Positions 52,482 to 61,447 of a stretch of DNA of 64,000 nt are shown in pieces. The notes beneath the pieces were generated by a model. The model was not told the origin of the DNA, did no database searches, and worked only from the letters and a program-made list of their open reading frames with translations. Every line of letters begins with the position of its first letter. Position 1 is the first letter of the stretch. The stretch is from assembly GCF_014640435.1 (NCBI RefSeq), contig NZ_BMGY01000020.1, forward strand, positions 18,228 to 82,227. The letters run 5' to 3'. The translations under genes were made by a program, and so were the position numbers. The stretch is from Hymenobacter frigidus. Its GTDB lineage: Bacteria > Bacteroidota > Bacteroidia > Cytophagales > Hymenobacteraceae.

Positions 52482-52566
52482 ACCGCCCAAACGGCCACGA
52501 GCCTGACCAGTAAAATCGATTCACGGCCTTATCAGGCGAGTGGGCGGTTCTACCGGTCAGGCTCGT
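52482..52566. promoter_or_regulatory. Interleaved inverted repeats after gltX (pseudoknot topology)
   Basis: ACCGCCCA (52482-52489) pairs with TGGGCGGT (52541-52548), and ACGAGCCTGACC (52497-52508) pairs with GGTCAGGCTCGT (52555-52566). The pairs are interleaved, not nested. The inner GCCTGA can also pair with TCAGGC at 52532-52537, so alternative folds exist. It starts 7 bases after the gltX stop. The rest of the 52476-52819 gap is AT-rich and holds a TATATTTG box at 52703 but no gene. Confidence 0.55.
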
Positions 52567-52702
52567 TGCTTGTGGCATCATAACAGCGCATCGACGCCCA
52601 AAAGCTTTTGCTGGCTCAACCGCTGGTACCTTCATCAAAATGGGGCCGCAAAAACTGATGTTCAGGCACATCAATTTATGTAACTGTTCGCCTATTAATT
52701 AT

Positions 52703-52710
52703 TATATTTG
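52703..52710 (+). promoter_or_regulatory. Candidate -7 box of the histidine kinase gene
   Basis: TATATTTG matches TAnnTTTG, 110 bases before the GTG start. No clear -33 element. Confidence 0.4.
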
Positions 52711-52819
52711 CCAGTACCCTGCAACGTGGACTAGCGCAATAACTGGTCACCTGGCAGTGCATACCAAGTTCCTGCGACTAATTTGGCGAGGACTTTTTCT
52801 TTTGCCATAGTGCTTGTAA

Positions 52820-54862
52820 GTGCCCCCATTTAAGCTGTCGTATTTGCTGATTTTTCGGTGGGCACTACTGGCCATGGGAATAGTATGCGGCGTCCCGGTC
52901 GCTGCTCAAGGGCCAGCCACTACCCATACTCCCAGTCCTCCACCGCAGGTGCGTTCGTCGGGGGCTACTCCGCAGCACCGCATCGACAGCGTGCGGGCGC
53001 TACTTCGGGCCCACCCCACCCCCGATACCACGCAGGCACTGCTGCTCAATGTCTTGGCCGATGAAATAACGGTGGTTGATGTGCGCGCCGCCGGCCCCAC
53101 GCGCCGAGCCGCATGTCAGCTGGCCCGCCGGCTGGGCTACCGCGACTTTCTGGCCGAGGCGCTGCTGAACATGGCCGACTACCACATTGCCCTGGCGGAG
53201 TATGGCCCGGCCCTGCCGCTGTTGCGTGAGTCGCAGGCCGAATTCACCCGGCTGCACGACCTGGGCGGCCAGATGCGCTGCCTGGGCCGCCGCTCCCGCA
53301 TAGCCGACCAGCGGGGCCAGTTGGCCGAAGCGCTGTCCTACTGCCTCCGGGCCATGGCCATAGGCTCGACGGGCGACCAGCGCCGCTTTCATACCAGTTT
53401 GAAAATCCACGCGGCCAGCATCTACACCCGGCTGGGGGAGTACGAGCAGGCCCGCACCTACCTGCAGGAAGCCCTGGCCGTGGCACGCTACCACGGATAC
53501 CCCGACCGCATCAACCTGATAATGGGTGAGCTCGGTGACCTCAACCGAAGCCAGGGGCAGTGGGCCGAAGCCCGTCGCTACTACGGCCTGAGCATTGCCG
53601 TGAGTCGGCGCATCGTCATCACCGACCAAGCCACCGTGCGCACCATGCGCTTCAACCTGGCCGATGTAACTGAGCGGCTAGGCAACTACACGCAGGCCCT
53701 GCCCCTGGCCCAGGCCGCGCTGCGCGAAGCCGCTACCGCTCATGATGTGCCGCTGGTGCCGCGGGCACTGGTACTGCTGGGTCGCACCTGGCTGCACCTG
53801 AACCAGCCCGATAGTGCCCTGCACTATGCCAACCGGGGCCTGTTACTCGGCCAGCAAGCCCATTCCCTGGAGGGCCTGCGCGCGGCCTACGATGTGCTGG
53901 CGCGAGCCCACGCCCAGCGCAAAAACTGGGCGGCCGCTTACCAAGCCCAGCTTCGTTTCAGTACCTACGACGACAGCCTGACCGGTACCAACGTCAGCCG
54001 GCGCACAGCCGCCCTGCGCTTCAACCACGAAGTGAACCAGCACCGCGCCCAGCTCCTGCTGCTGGGCCAGGAGCAGGAGCTGGGCCGACTTCGGCAGCAG
54101 CGCCAAACGGCTGGTATGCTGGCCCTTGTTCTACTGGTGGGGCTGGGCGGAGCGGCCCTGCTGTGGCGGTATCGCCAGCGGCAGCGGCACCACGAAACAG
54201 CTTTGCGAAACCGCCTGGCGACCGACCTGCGCGATGACGTGGGCACGCTGCTCAGTCGGATTTCGCTGCAGAGCGGGCTGCTGCAAGAGGGCTTGGCCGA
54301 TAGCGTGGGCCACCGCCAGCAATTGGGCCAGATTTCTGATGCCAGCCACTCGGCCGTGCGCCAGCTCAACGACGTGGTGTGGAGCCTCGACGCCCACAAC
54401 GACCACCTGCCCGCCCTGCTCGACCGCATGCACACCTACGCCCACGATGTGCTGGGCACTGCGGGCTTGGCCGTAGATTTTGAATTTCCGGAAGAGTCTT
54501 CCACCCAGTGGCTGCCCGTACTGCTGCGCCGCAACATCTACCTGATTTACAAAGAGAGCCTGCATAATATTCTCGAGCACGCCACCGGAGCGACAACGGT
54601 GGTGGTGCGCGTGCGGCTGGAAACGGGCAGTCCCGCCCAACTAGTGCTGGAAATTATGGACGATGGCACCGGGGCCGCCACCGCCCCCGATGGCCACGCA
54701 CGGCGCTCGGGCCACGGCTTGCGCAACATTCAGACCCGCGCCCAAGCTCTGGGCGGGGCGGCCACCAGCGGCGGTGCCCCCGGGGGCTTCCGGGTGTGCG
54801 TAGTAGTGCCGCTACCGTCGGCCTGGAAAGTTTTTGGCCGCACCAACAGTCCGGCGGCCTGA
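52820..54862 (+). CDS. TPR sensor histidine kinase (HPK7-like) lacking the phosphoacceptor His
   Basis: 680 residues from a GTG; this start gives a signal peptide (LLIFRWALLAMGIVCGVPVAAQ). About ten TPR-like helical repeats fill ~50-410 (LGQMRC, ALSYCLRAMAI, QARTYLQEALAVARYHG). A transmembrane helix (MLALVLLVGLGGAALLW) is at ~435-452. The dimerisation box reads TDLRDDVGTLLSRISLQSG: Arg471 stands where the phosphorylated His is expected (HDDVG). The ATP-binding part is intact (N583 in LHNILEHA, DDGTG at 614-618, GHGLRNI). No response regulator is nearby. The lone substitution is CGC for CAC. Confidence 0.88.
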   Translation: MPPFKLSYLLIFRWALLAMGIVCGVPVAAQGPATTHTPSPPPQVRSSGATPQHRIDSVRALLRAHPTPDTTQALLLNVLADEITVVDVRAAGPTRRAACQLARRLGYRDFLAEALLNMADYHIALAEYGPALPLLRESQAEFTRLHDLGGQMRCLGRRSRIADQRGQLAEALSYCLRAMAIGSTGDQRRFHTSLKIHAASIYTRLGEYEQARTYLQEALAVARYHGYPDRINLIMGELGDLNRSQGQWAEARRYYGLSIAVSRRIVITDQATVRTMRFNLADVTERLGNYTQALPLAQAALREAATAHDVPLVPRALVLLGRTWLHLNQPDSALHYANRGLLLGQQAHSLEGLRAAYDVLARAHAQRKNWAAAYQAQLRFSTYDDSLTGTNVSRRTAALRFNHEVNQHRAQLLLLGQEQELGRLRQQRQTAGMLALVLLVGLGGAALLWRYRQRQRHHETALRNRLATDLRDDVGTLLSRISLQSGLLQEGLADSVGHRQQLGQISDASHSAVRQLNDVVWSLDAHNDHLPALLDRMHTYAHDVLGTAGLAVDFEFPEESSTQWLPVLLRRNIYLIYKESLHNILEHATGATTVVVRVRLETGSPAQLVLEIMDDGTGAATAPDGHARRSGHGLRNIQTRAQALGGAATSGGAPGGFRVCVVVPLPSAWKVFGRTNSPAA

Positions 54863-55136
54863 CCCCGCGAGCAGGGTCTCTCGGCAACAGGCGATGGTTG
54901 CCCCGTTGAAATAAATCGGACTTGCTGCGCAATGGAAATCCGCTTGGCCCTTGTTGCAGACGAGCTTGGCATCCGTGCTGAGCTGCACACCCATGTGTGC
55001 GCGCGCAATGGCGGCCGCTGTTATCATCGCAAGTAACTGACCACTAGCCCGCCGCCCTTTTGTGTCATCGGCTCACCACCTGAAGCAGCCGTTTCGCGTA
55101 AAGCATTGCAGTTTTCTCCTGCTTCCCCTCCCCGTC

Positions 55137-55532
55137 ATGGCCAAGAAACCCGTAAAACCAAAAAAAACCGCACCTGACCCCAGCAAAAAAGCCCGTGTCC
55201 ACAAGGAGCTGGAGGGGTTTGAGATTGGCGTGAACCCGCTGGGCGAAATCACTTCCAACTACTCCATCGAGCAAATCAATCAGTTTCTGGGCCGCCACGT
55301 GCGCGACAAAAAGCTGGTGGACCGCGCCGGGCAGTTTGGCGAAAAGCCCGCGCCCGGCGAGAGCGAAGAGGATGCTTTTCCCATCGAGGACGGCCACCAC
55401 GAAATCGAGCCCGAAGAGTCGGAAGAGGATTTCATCAAGCGCAGCAGCCGCGAGGCCAAGCGCAAAAAGTCGGTGGGCGACTCCGAAAAGGAGGCCGCCG
55501 AAACCCGCGGCGAACTACCACTGGAAGAGTAG
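55137..55532 (+). CDS. Hypothetical charged protein
   Basis: 131 residues from the ATG at 55137 (MAKKPVKPKKTAPDPSKKAR). The N-terminus is Lys/Pro-rich, the middle has a conserved-looking globular patch (HKELEGFEIGVNPLGEITSNYSIEQINQFLGRHVRDKKL), and the C-terminus is acidic and disordered. I do not know the family. The basic tail plus globular patch suggests a nucleic-acid or ribosome-linked role, which is inference only. Confidence 0.7.
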   Translation: MAKKPVKPKKTAPDPSKKARVHKELEGFEIGVNPLGEITSNYSIEQINQFLGRHVRDKKLVDRAGQFGEKPAPGESEEDAFPIEDGHHEIEPEESEEDFIKRSSREAKRKKSVGDSEKEAAETRGELPLEE

Positions 55533-55541
55533 CTGCCAGCT

Positions 55542-56150
55542 TTACAACGATTTCGTGGTGCTGGTGCGCAGGCCCTTCTCAAAGGTTTCGACCTTGATGA
55601 GCTTGCCCGCCGAATAGGTTTCGGTGCGGGTTACGTTATTGCCCCGATAGGTTTCTACTTGAATCAGCTGGCCTTGCTCGTAGGTTTCGGCGCGGGTCAG
55701 GGTACCATCGGTGTAGGTATGAACGCCGGTAGTCTGGCCGTCGGGGTCGCAGGTTTTCCACTCCCCGTACCAGAAAAAACGGGCCGGTTTATCGCCGCTC
55801 GTCACCCACTGGGCGGGGCCTCGTTGCGCCACCTTCCCGCCCGGGTGCCAGTACGTGACTTCGCAAAAGCCCTCGCGGCGGTAACGCTCCGAGTGGTCGA
55901 GCTGGCCCGTGGGCGCGTAGTAACGGAAGGTGCGCACCGGCCGGCCGTGCCGGTAGCGCCCCGCCGTGAAAGGCTGAGCATCGGCCGAGTCGTAGTAGGT
56001 GCGCCAGCGCCCTTGCTCCCGGCCTTGGCGGTCGAAGCGGTTGGGCTGCCAAAAGCCGCGCGGCTGGTGCCGGGTGGTAGCCTGCGAGCCTGCGCAGGCG
56101 CTAAGCAACAACGTGCCGCCAAGGGTGGCAACTAATTTGGAAAGGTGCAT
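55542..56150 (-). CDS. MORN-repeat lipoprotein (YwqK-like)
   Basis: 202 residues. Lipoprotein signal with Cys at ~19 (LSACAGSQ). The body has repeated MORN_2-type units: DRQGREQGRWRTYYDS, GRPVRTFRYYAPTGQLDHSERY, DGTLTRAETYEQGQLIQVETY and GNNVTRTETYSAGKLIKVETF. The family is often annotated as YwqK antitoxin because of one Bacillus study; in Bacteroidota a surface or envelope role is more likely. Convergent with the charged hypothetical gene. Confidence 0.85.
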   Translation of the reverse strand: MHLSKLVATLGGTLLLSACAGSQATTRHQPRGFWQPNRFDRQGREQGRWRTYYDSADAQPFTAGRYRHGRPVRTFRYYAPTGQLDHSERYRREGFCEVTYWHPGGKVAQRGPAQWVTSGDKPARFFWYGEWKTCDPDGQTTGVHTYTDGTLTRAETYEQGQLIQVETYRGNNVTRTETYSAGKLIKVETFEKGLRTSTTKSL

Positions 56151-56301
56151 GGGCAGAATGCCTTAAGCCTTGCTATAAAGCAACTTGAAAACTTCTGCGC
56201 TAACGCAGCTGCTCAAAAATATTGTGTATTGTCCCCGCTGGCAGCACCGCATATTCGCCGGTCGCTATCTTTAACCGCACCAATCACCCCACTCCAACCG
56301 C

Positions 56302-57072
56302 ATGAATTCGCACGACGTTGACTACCGCATTCTTGGCTCCGATATCCAGGTTCTGGAAGTGGAGCTCGACCCCAACGAAACCGTGATTGCCGAGGCCGGG
56401 GCCATGGTGTACATGGAGGAAGGCATTGCCTTCGAAACCAAGATGGGCGACGGCTCCGAGCCCGACCAGGGCCTGATGGGCAAGCTGTTCTCGGCCGGCA
56501 CCCGCTTAATTACCGGCGAGTCGCTGTTTCTAACGCACTTCACGCACCGGGGCGGCTATGGCAAAAGCAGGGTGGCATTCTCCGCGCCTTATCCCGGCAC
56601 CATCATCCCGGTTAATCTAGGTGAGATGCCCGCGGGCCTCATTGTGCAGAAAGACGGCTTTCTGGCCGCCGCGCGGGGCACCAAAATCAGTCTGCACTTC
56701 AACCAGAAATTGGGGGCCGGCCTGTTTGGCGGCGAGGGCTTCATCCTGCAGAAACTGACCGGTGACGGCAAAGCCTTCGTGCACGCCGGAGGCACCATCA
56801 TTGAGAAGCGCCTGAACAACGAGATTCTACGCGTTGATACCGGCTGCGTGGTAGCGTTCGAGCCCAGCATTGACTTTAGTGTGGCCCGCGCCGGCGGGCT
56901 CAAATCAATGATATTCGGGGGCGAAGGGCTGCTGCTGGCCACCTTGCGCGGCACGGGCCGCGTGTGGCTGCAGTCGATGCCCGTCAAGAAGCTCATTCGG
57001 GCACTGGCCTCGGGCGGCGGCAACGCGCAAAAGGAAAGCGGCGGCATACTGGGCAATATCCTGGGCGAATAA
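56302..57072 (+). CDS. AIM24/TIGR00266 family protein
   Basis: 256 residues, a double-stranded beta-helix fold of the AIM24 family. Blocks [58 protein letters not shown] and [16 protein letters not shown] match TIGR00266. The C-terminus is Gly/Asn-rich. The yeast relative shapes mitochondrial inner membranes; the bacterial role is unknown. Single gene. Confidence 0.92.
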   Translation: MNSHDVDYRILGSDIQVLEVELDPNETVIAEAGAMVYMEEGIAFETKMGDGSEPDQGLMGKLFSAGTRLITGESLFLTHFTHRGGYGKSRVAFSAPYPGTIIPVNLGEMPAGLIVQKDGFLAAARGTKISLHFNQKLGAGLFGGEGFILQKLTGDGKAFVHAGGTIIEKRLNNEILRVDTGCVVAFEPSIDFSVARAGGLKSMIFGGEGLLLATLRGTGRVWLQSMPVKKLIRALASGGGNAQKESGGILGNILGE

Positions 57073-57111
57073 GTTCATCCGAGGTGTGCTGCTATCCTGC
57101 CGACAGCTTAT

Positions 57112-57351
57112 TTACCGTGGCATCTCCACTGTGGCGGCTGGGACTTTATCGCGGTCCATCAGGCCTTTCAGCATAAAGCCCAGCACCACTGCCAGCACAA
57201 TAGCGATGCCCACGCCCGCCCGTAGCAGAAATTTGTGGTCGTGGGATTCGTCAGTTTTCCGACGGTCAGCTTCTCGCCGTTGCTGGCGCGTTTTGTAAGG
57301 ACGTTGATAAGCTGTACGGTGGGGCACAGAAGACGTAGTCGTTTTGGACAT
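57112..57351 (-). CDS. Small single-pass membrane protein, unknown
   Basis: 79 residues from MSKTTTSSVPHRTAYQRPYK at 57351. A basic cytoplasmic segment (KTRQQRREADRRK) precedes one transmembrane helix (FLLRAGVGIAIVLAVVLGFML) and a short external tail. No family recognised. It is convergent with the AIM24 gene, 39 bases apart. Confidence 0.65.
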   Translation of the reverse strand: MSKTTTSSVPHRTAYQRPYKTRQQRREADRRKTDESHDHKFLLRAGVGIAIVLAVVLGFMLKGLMDRDKVPAATVEMPR

Positions 57352-57485
57352 AAGGGCGAATATTACGGTAATGTTACGCAATATCTGCCAATAGCATAGC
57401 TTCTATTAGGTCAACAGCCGAACATAGTCGGCATATGAGCGCTTTGAACCGGCTAAAGGCTCGTTGGGTCCTCACTCAAAAACAG

Positions 57486-59027
57486 TTAGCTGCGTGCGGC
57501 GGCAGTAGCCAGCACGGCCTCCAGCACCTCCCGCGTGTTGAGCAAGCGTGGCACTTTGTGCTGGCCGCCCAGCTTGCCCTGGCTGGCCAGCCAAGCCTCG
57601 AACGTGCCCGTGGGTACGGCCCGCAGCTTGGGCGGAGCCAGGGCCAGGCTCCGGTGGCGCTTGGCCGCGTAGTCGGAATTGAGGGCGCACAGCGTCGTAT
57701 CGAGAATAGTGCCGAACCGGGCCAGGTCGGGGCAGGCCGCGGAGTCGGCAAATTCCACTACCCACTCGTGCCCCCCACGCGAAGCCGCGCTATCGGCCGT
57801 GAACCACACGGGGCCGGCCGTGAAGTCGCGCACGGCCGCGCCGGTAGCCTGGCAGGCCGCGGCCACGGCGGCCTCGGCATTCTCAATCACCACTTCCTCG
57901 CCGAAGGCATTGAGGAAGTGCTTGGTACGGCCGGTGATGCGCACCCGATACGGAGCCAGCGAGGTAAACCGTACGGTGTCGCCCACCAGGTAGCGCCACA
58001 GCCCGGCGTTAGTACTGATAACCAAGGCGTAAGGCCGGTTCAACTCTACTTCGGCCAGGGGCACGGGGCGCGGGTCGGGGGCATTCCACTGGTCGGCGGG
58101 CAGGAATTCGTAGTAAATGCCGTGGTCGAGCAGCAGCAGCAGGTCTTCGCTCCCGGGCTGGTCCTGCAGGGCAAAGTAGCCTTCCGACGCATTGTAGATT
58201 TCGAGGTAGCGCATCCGCGCATCCGGAATTAACTGGCGAAACAGCTCGCGATAGGGCCCAAATGCCACCGCGCCGTGCAGAAACAGCCGCAGGTGTGGCC
58301 ACACTTGGGTAATGTTGTCGGCCCCGGCCAGGGCCACCACGCGGCGCAGCAGCACCACCATCCAGGTAGGCACGCCGGCCAGGGTGCGCACATCCTGGCG
58401 CAGCACGTGGGCCGCGATGCGCTCAATCTTCTCCTCCCACTCGTCCAGCAGCGCCAGGTGCAGCGGCGGGGTGCGCAGCTGCTCGGCCCAGCCCGGCAGC
58501 TGCGCCATGATAACGGCCGATACATCGCCCACCCGCGAAACGGACTCCTGGGGCCGGAACGGATTGGGCGAATGCGCGCCACCCAACGACAGCGTTTTGC
58601 CGGCCAGCAGCCGCTCCTGGGGGTAGAGGCAGGTGCTCAGGGCCAGCATGTCGCGCCCGGCGCGGTAGTGGCAGTCGCGCAGCGCCTCGGCCGTGATGGG
58701 GATAAATTTGCTGCGGGCGTTGGTGGTGCCGCTGCTCTTGGCAAACCACTGCGGCCGGCCGGGCCACAGCACATCGGGCTGGCCGCGCAGCACCTTTTCC
58801 AGCTCCGGGTACAGCTGCTCGTAGGTGCTCACGGGCACGCGCCGGGCAAAGTCGGCGGCCGTGGGCTTGTCGCCAAACCCGTAGCGCCGGCCCCACTCGG
58901 TGCTCCGGGCCCGGTGCAGCAGCCCGCGCAGCAGCCGCGCCTGCACCTCGTGCGGCTGCTGCCGGAGGCGCGCCAGCCGGGACAGGCTGCTGAGTTGAAC
59001 GGCGCGGGCGAGTAGCTGGTCGAGCAT
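57486..59027 (-). CDS. GH3 superfamily adenylate-forming enzyme
   Basis: 513 residues. The acyl-adenylate P-loop is SSGTTNARSKFIPITAEAL (~105-125). Further GH3 blocks: YLEIYNASEGYFALQDQPGSEDLLLL, YEFLPADQ, ALVISTNAGLWRYLVGDTVRFTS and ITGRTKHFLNAFGEEVVIENAE. Plant GH3 enzymes join amino acids to auxin or jasmonate; bacterial members activate unknown carboxylic acids. The gene name therefore says nothing about auxin here. No acceptor or partner gene is adjacent. Confidence 0.92.
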   Translation of the reverse strand: MLDQLLARAVQLSSLSRLARLRQQPHEVQARLLRGLLHRARSTEWGRRYGFGDKPTAADFARRVPVSTYEQLYPELEKVLRGQPDVLWPGRPQWFAKSSGTTNARSKFIPITAEALRDCHYRAGRDMLALSTCLYPQERLLAGKTLSLGGAHSPNPFRPQESVSRVGDVSAVIMAQLPGWAEQLRTPPLHLALLDEWEEKIERIAAHVLRQDVRTLAGVPTWMVVLLRRVVALAGADNITQVWPHLRLFLHGAVAFGPYRELFRQLIPDARMRYLEIYNASEGYFALQDQPGSEDLLLLLDHGIYYEFLPADQWNAPDPRPVPLAEVELNRPYALVISTNAGLWRYLVGDTVRFTSLAPYRVRITGRTKHFLNAFGEEVVIENAEAAVAAACQATGAAVRDFTAGPVWFTADSAASRGGHEWVVEFADSAACPDLARFGTILDTTLCALNSDYAAKRHRSLALAPPKLRAVPTGTFEAWLASQGKLGGQHKVPRLLNTREVLEAVLATAAARS

Positions 59028-59034
59028 ATATTTT

Positions 59035-59151
59035 GAATTAAAAATTAAAAGTGAAAAATTAAAAATTGCTCGCGTTGGTCACTTTAAACGAAGGCCCAAT
59101 GCTGTCACGACGTGCTCATTTTTAATTCTTAATTCTCAATTTTTAATTGCC
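59035..59151. repeat. Inverted repeat of 7-nt units (ATTAAAA type)
   Basis: Left arm GAATTAAAAATTAAAAGTGA continuing AAAATTAAAAATTG; right arm CTCATTTTTAATTCTTAATT continuing CTCAATTTTTAATTG. Units ATTAAAA, ATTAAAA, GTGAAAA, ATTAAAA are visible. It fills the gap between lptB and GH3 genes. Confidence 0.85.
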
Positions 59152-59883
59152 TTACACGTTGCGCTTTAACTCGAAATTTTTGCCCAGGTACACGCGGCGC
59201 ACAGTTTCGTCGCTGGCCAACTCTTCGGCGGTGCCGGCTTTCAGGAGCTTGCCTTCAAAAAGCAGGTAGGCCCGGTCCACGATGCTGAGGGTGGAGTTCA
59301 CGTCGTGGTCGGTGATGAGCACGCCGATGTTACGGTGCTTGAGCTTGGATACGATGCCCTGAATTTCTTCGGTCGCAATGGGGTCGACACCGGCAAAGGG
59401 CTCGTCGAGCAGCACAAATTTGGGGTCAACGGCCAGGGCACGGGCTATTTCGGTGCGGCGGCGCTCGCCGCCGCTCAGCACCTTGCCCAGGTTCTTGCGC
59501 ACGTGGGTGAGGCTGAACTCTTCGAGCATTTCCTCCACCTTCTCGTGGCGGGCGGCTTTTTTCATGCTCGTCATCTCGAGCACAGCCATAATATTTTCTT
59601 CTACGCTCAGGTCGCGGAACACGCTGGCTTCCTGGGCCAGGTAGCCCACGCCCAGCCGCGCCCGCTGGTAGATGGGCATGGTGGTTATCTCGGTGTTGTC
59701 GAGGAAGATGCGGCCGCCATTGGGCTTCACCATGCCCACCATCATGTAGAAACAGGTGGTTTTGCCCGCGCCGTTGGGCCCGAGCAGCCCCACGATTTCG
59801 CCCTGCTCCACGGTCACGCTCATGTCGTTGACGACGGTGCGGGCTTTGTATTTTTTGACAAGGTGGTCGGCGCGAAGAATCAT
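59152..59883 (-). CDS. lptB: Lipopolysaccharide export ABC ATPase LptB
   Basis: 243 residues from [20 protein letters not shown] at 59883. Walker A GPNGAGKT at 35-42, signature [15 protein letters not shown], Walker [13 protein letters not shown] and H-loop [10 protein letters not shown] are all intact. The length and the ending QTLVFLGKNF-like region fit LptB, which powers LptFG to pull lipopolysaccharide from the inner membrane. LptF, LptG, LptC and LptA are not in this window, which is usual in Bacteroidota. Confidence 0.9.
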   Translation of the reverse strand: MILRADHLVKKYKARTVVNDMSVTVEQGEIVGLLGPNGAGKTTCFYMMVGMVKPNGGRIFLDNTEITTMPIYQRARLGVGYLAQEASVFRDLSVEENIMAVLEMTSMKKAARHEKVEEMLEEFSLTHVRKNLGKVLSGGERRRTEIARALAVDPKFVLLDEPFAGVDPIATEEIQGIVSKLKHRNIGVLITDHDVNSTLSIVDRAYLLFEGKLLKAGTAEELASDETVRRVYLGKNFELKRNV

Positions 59884-60036
59884 GCGGGCAAAGGTACGGG
59901 CGCGCCGCAACGGAGCGGAGCGCGGAAACCAACGACTGGTTTGCCAATATTATTCGGCTTGCCTAACACTTCGCTTAAATTTTTCTGCTACTTTTAACCC
60001 CCACAACCTAACCCACCTCCCACAAACTTATTTTTT

Positions 60037-61410
60037 ATGACAGTAAAACGACTACTCCTCGCGGGCGGCGCGCTGCTAGCCAGTGCGCCGGCTGCTTCTG
60101 CCAGCGGCTTCCAGGTGTATTTGCCAGGCCACAAAAGCAACGGTATGGGCGGCGTCGGGGTGGGCTTGTCGCTCGACCAGTCGGCCATGTTTCTCAACCC
60201 CGGGGCCCTGGCCATGGTGCGGGCCAACGGGGTAGTGCTCGGGGCCAACGCCACGTTTGCGCGGGTTGCCTTCCGCTCCGAAAACGGCGGGCCGCAACGC
60301 GACCTGCAGTCCACCGTGACCACTCCTTTCAACTTCTACGCCTCCTTTGGGCCGAAAGACGGCAAGTTTAAGGCAGGCCTGGCCGTGTACACGCCCGCCG
60401 GCTCGAAGCTGGTGTACGCCGAGGGCTGGGAAGGCCGCGCGGCCCTCACCCAAATCGACCTCAAGTCGGTATTCGTGCAGCCCACGCTCAGCTATGCCAT
60501 TACGCCGCAGCTGAGCGTGGGCGCGGGCCTCACCATTCTGGCCCTGGGCTCGGTGAACCTGCAGCGCGACATCTCGGCCCTGCCTTACCCCGGAGCCACG
60601 ATTGAGCTGGATGGCAAAACCAAGACTCAGTTCGGCTTCAACGCCGGCATTCTGTTCAAGCCCAGCGAGAAGCTGAGCGTGGGCATCAGCTACCGCTCGA
60701 AGGTGAACGCGACCGTGGAAGAGGGCACCGTGACCGTGAAGGGCCTGCCCAACGCCACGCCCGGCAGCAACAGCTATTCCGCTTCGCGCCGCATCAACCC
60801 TGGCTTCACGGCCAGCAACTTCGCGGCTACCCTGCCCATTCCGGCCCACGCAGCCATCGGCGTAGGCCTGATGCCGACCGACAAGCTCACCATCGGCCTC
60901 GACGTGGTGTGGACGCAGTGGAGCGCCTACCGCGAGCTGCGCTTTGACTTCAGCGGCAACAACGGCAACGGCGACTACGCCCAGGTAGGTACGCAAGGCC
61001 AGCCCGGCTACTTCCCGGCCAACACCGGCACCCCCGGCCTGGTGGGCGGCAATAACGTCTCCATCTCGAAGCGCAGCTACCAGGACGTGCTGGCGTTCCG
61101 CCTGGGCGCGCAGTATAAAGTGACCGACAAGCTGACCGTGCGCGGCGGCGCGGTGTACGACCAGAGCCCCGTGCGCGACGGCTACGTGACGCCCGAAACC
61201 CCCGACAACGACCGCGTGGCCCTGACCACCGGCCTGAGCTACGACGTGACCGAGAAATTCGGCATCGATGCCTCGTATCAGTTCATTCAGATTCTGAAGC
61301 GCACCCAGACGCAGCAGCAGCTGCTCGACAACGGCACCACCGACCGCGTGGCCGGCACCTACAACTCCTTCATTCACGTGCCCGGCGTGGGCGTGCACTA
61401 CAACTTCTAA
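60037..61410 (+). CDS. OmpP1/FadL-family outer membrane transport protein
   Basis: 457 residues. Signal peptide MTVKRLLLAGGALLASAPAA (cleaved before SGFQVYLPGHKS). FadL blocks are LGHKSNGMGGVGVGLSLDQSAMFLNPGAL, PFNFYASFGPKDGKFKAGLAVYTPAGS and VGISYRSKVNATVEEG, with C-terminal strand VGVHYNF. Such 14-strand barrels take up long-chain fatty acids or hydrophobic compounds. It is followed 38 bases later by an SGNH hydrolase lipoprotein, which suggests joint lipid handling. Confidence 0.92.
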   Translation: MTVKRLLLAGGALLASAPAASASGFQVYLPGHKSNGMGGVGVGLSLDQSAMFLNPGALAMVRANGVVLGANATFARVAFRSENGGPQRDLQSTVTTPFNFYASFGPKDGKFKAGLAVYTPAGSKLVYAEGWEGRAALTQIDLKSVFVQPTLSYAITPQLSVGAGLTILALGSVNLQRDISALPYPGATIELDGKTKTQFGFNAGILFKPSEKLSVGISYRSKVNATVEEGTVTVKGLPNATPGSNSYSASRRINPGFTASNFAATLPIPAHAAIGVGLMPTDKLTIGLDVVWTQWSAYRELRFDFSGNNGNGDYAQVGTQGQPGYFPANTGTPGLVGGNNVSISKRSYQDVLAFRLGAQYKVTDKLTVRGGAVYDQSPVRDGYVTPETPDNDRVALTTGLSYDVTEKFGIDASYQFIQILKRTQTQQQLLDNGTTDRVAGTYNSFIHVPGVGVHYNF

Positions 61411-61447
61411 GCGCCTCACTCCCACCTGACTTTAGCTTTTCGCCGAC

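Noticed and set aside
52476..52819. Could the gltX 3' region be tmRNA, RNase P or SRP RNA?
   Set aside because: None of their conserved motifs (for example GAGGAAAGTCC or the tmRNA tag-frame ends) is present.
60076..61425. 449-residue minus-strand open frame across the FadL gene
   Set aside because: Shadow of the FadL frame; composition is His/Val/Gly/Ala-rich without motifs.
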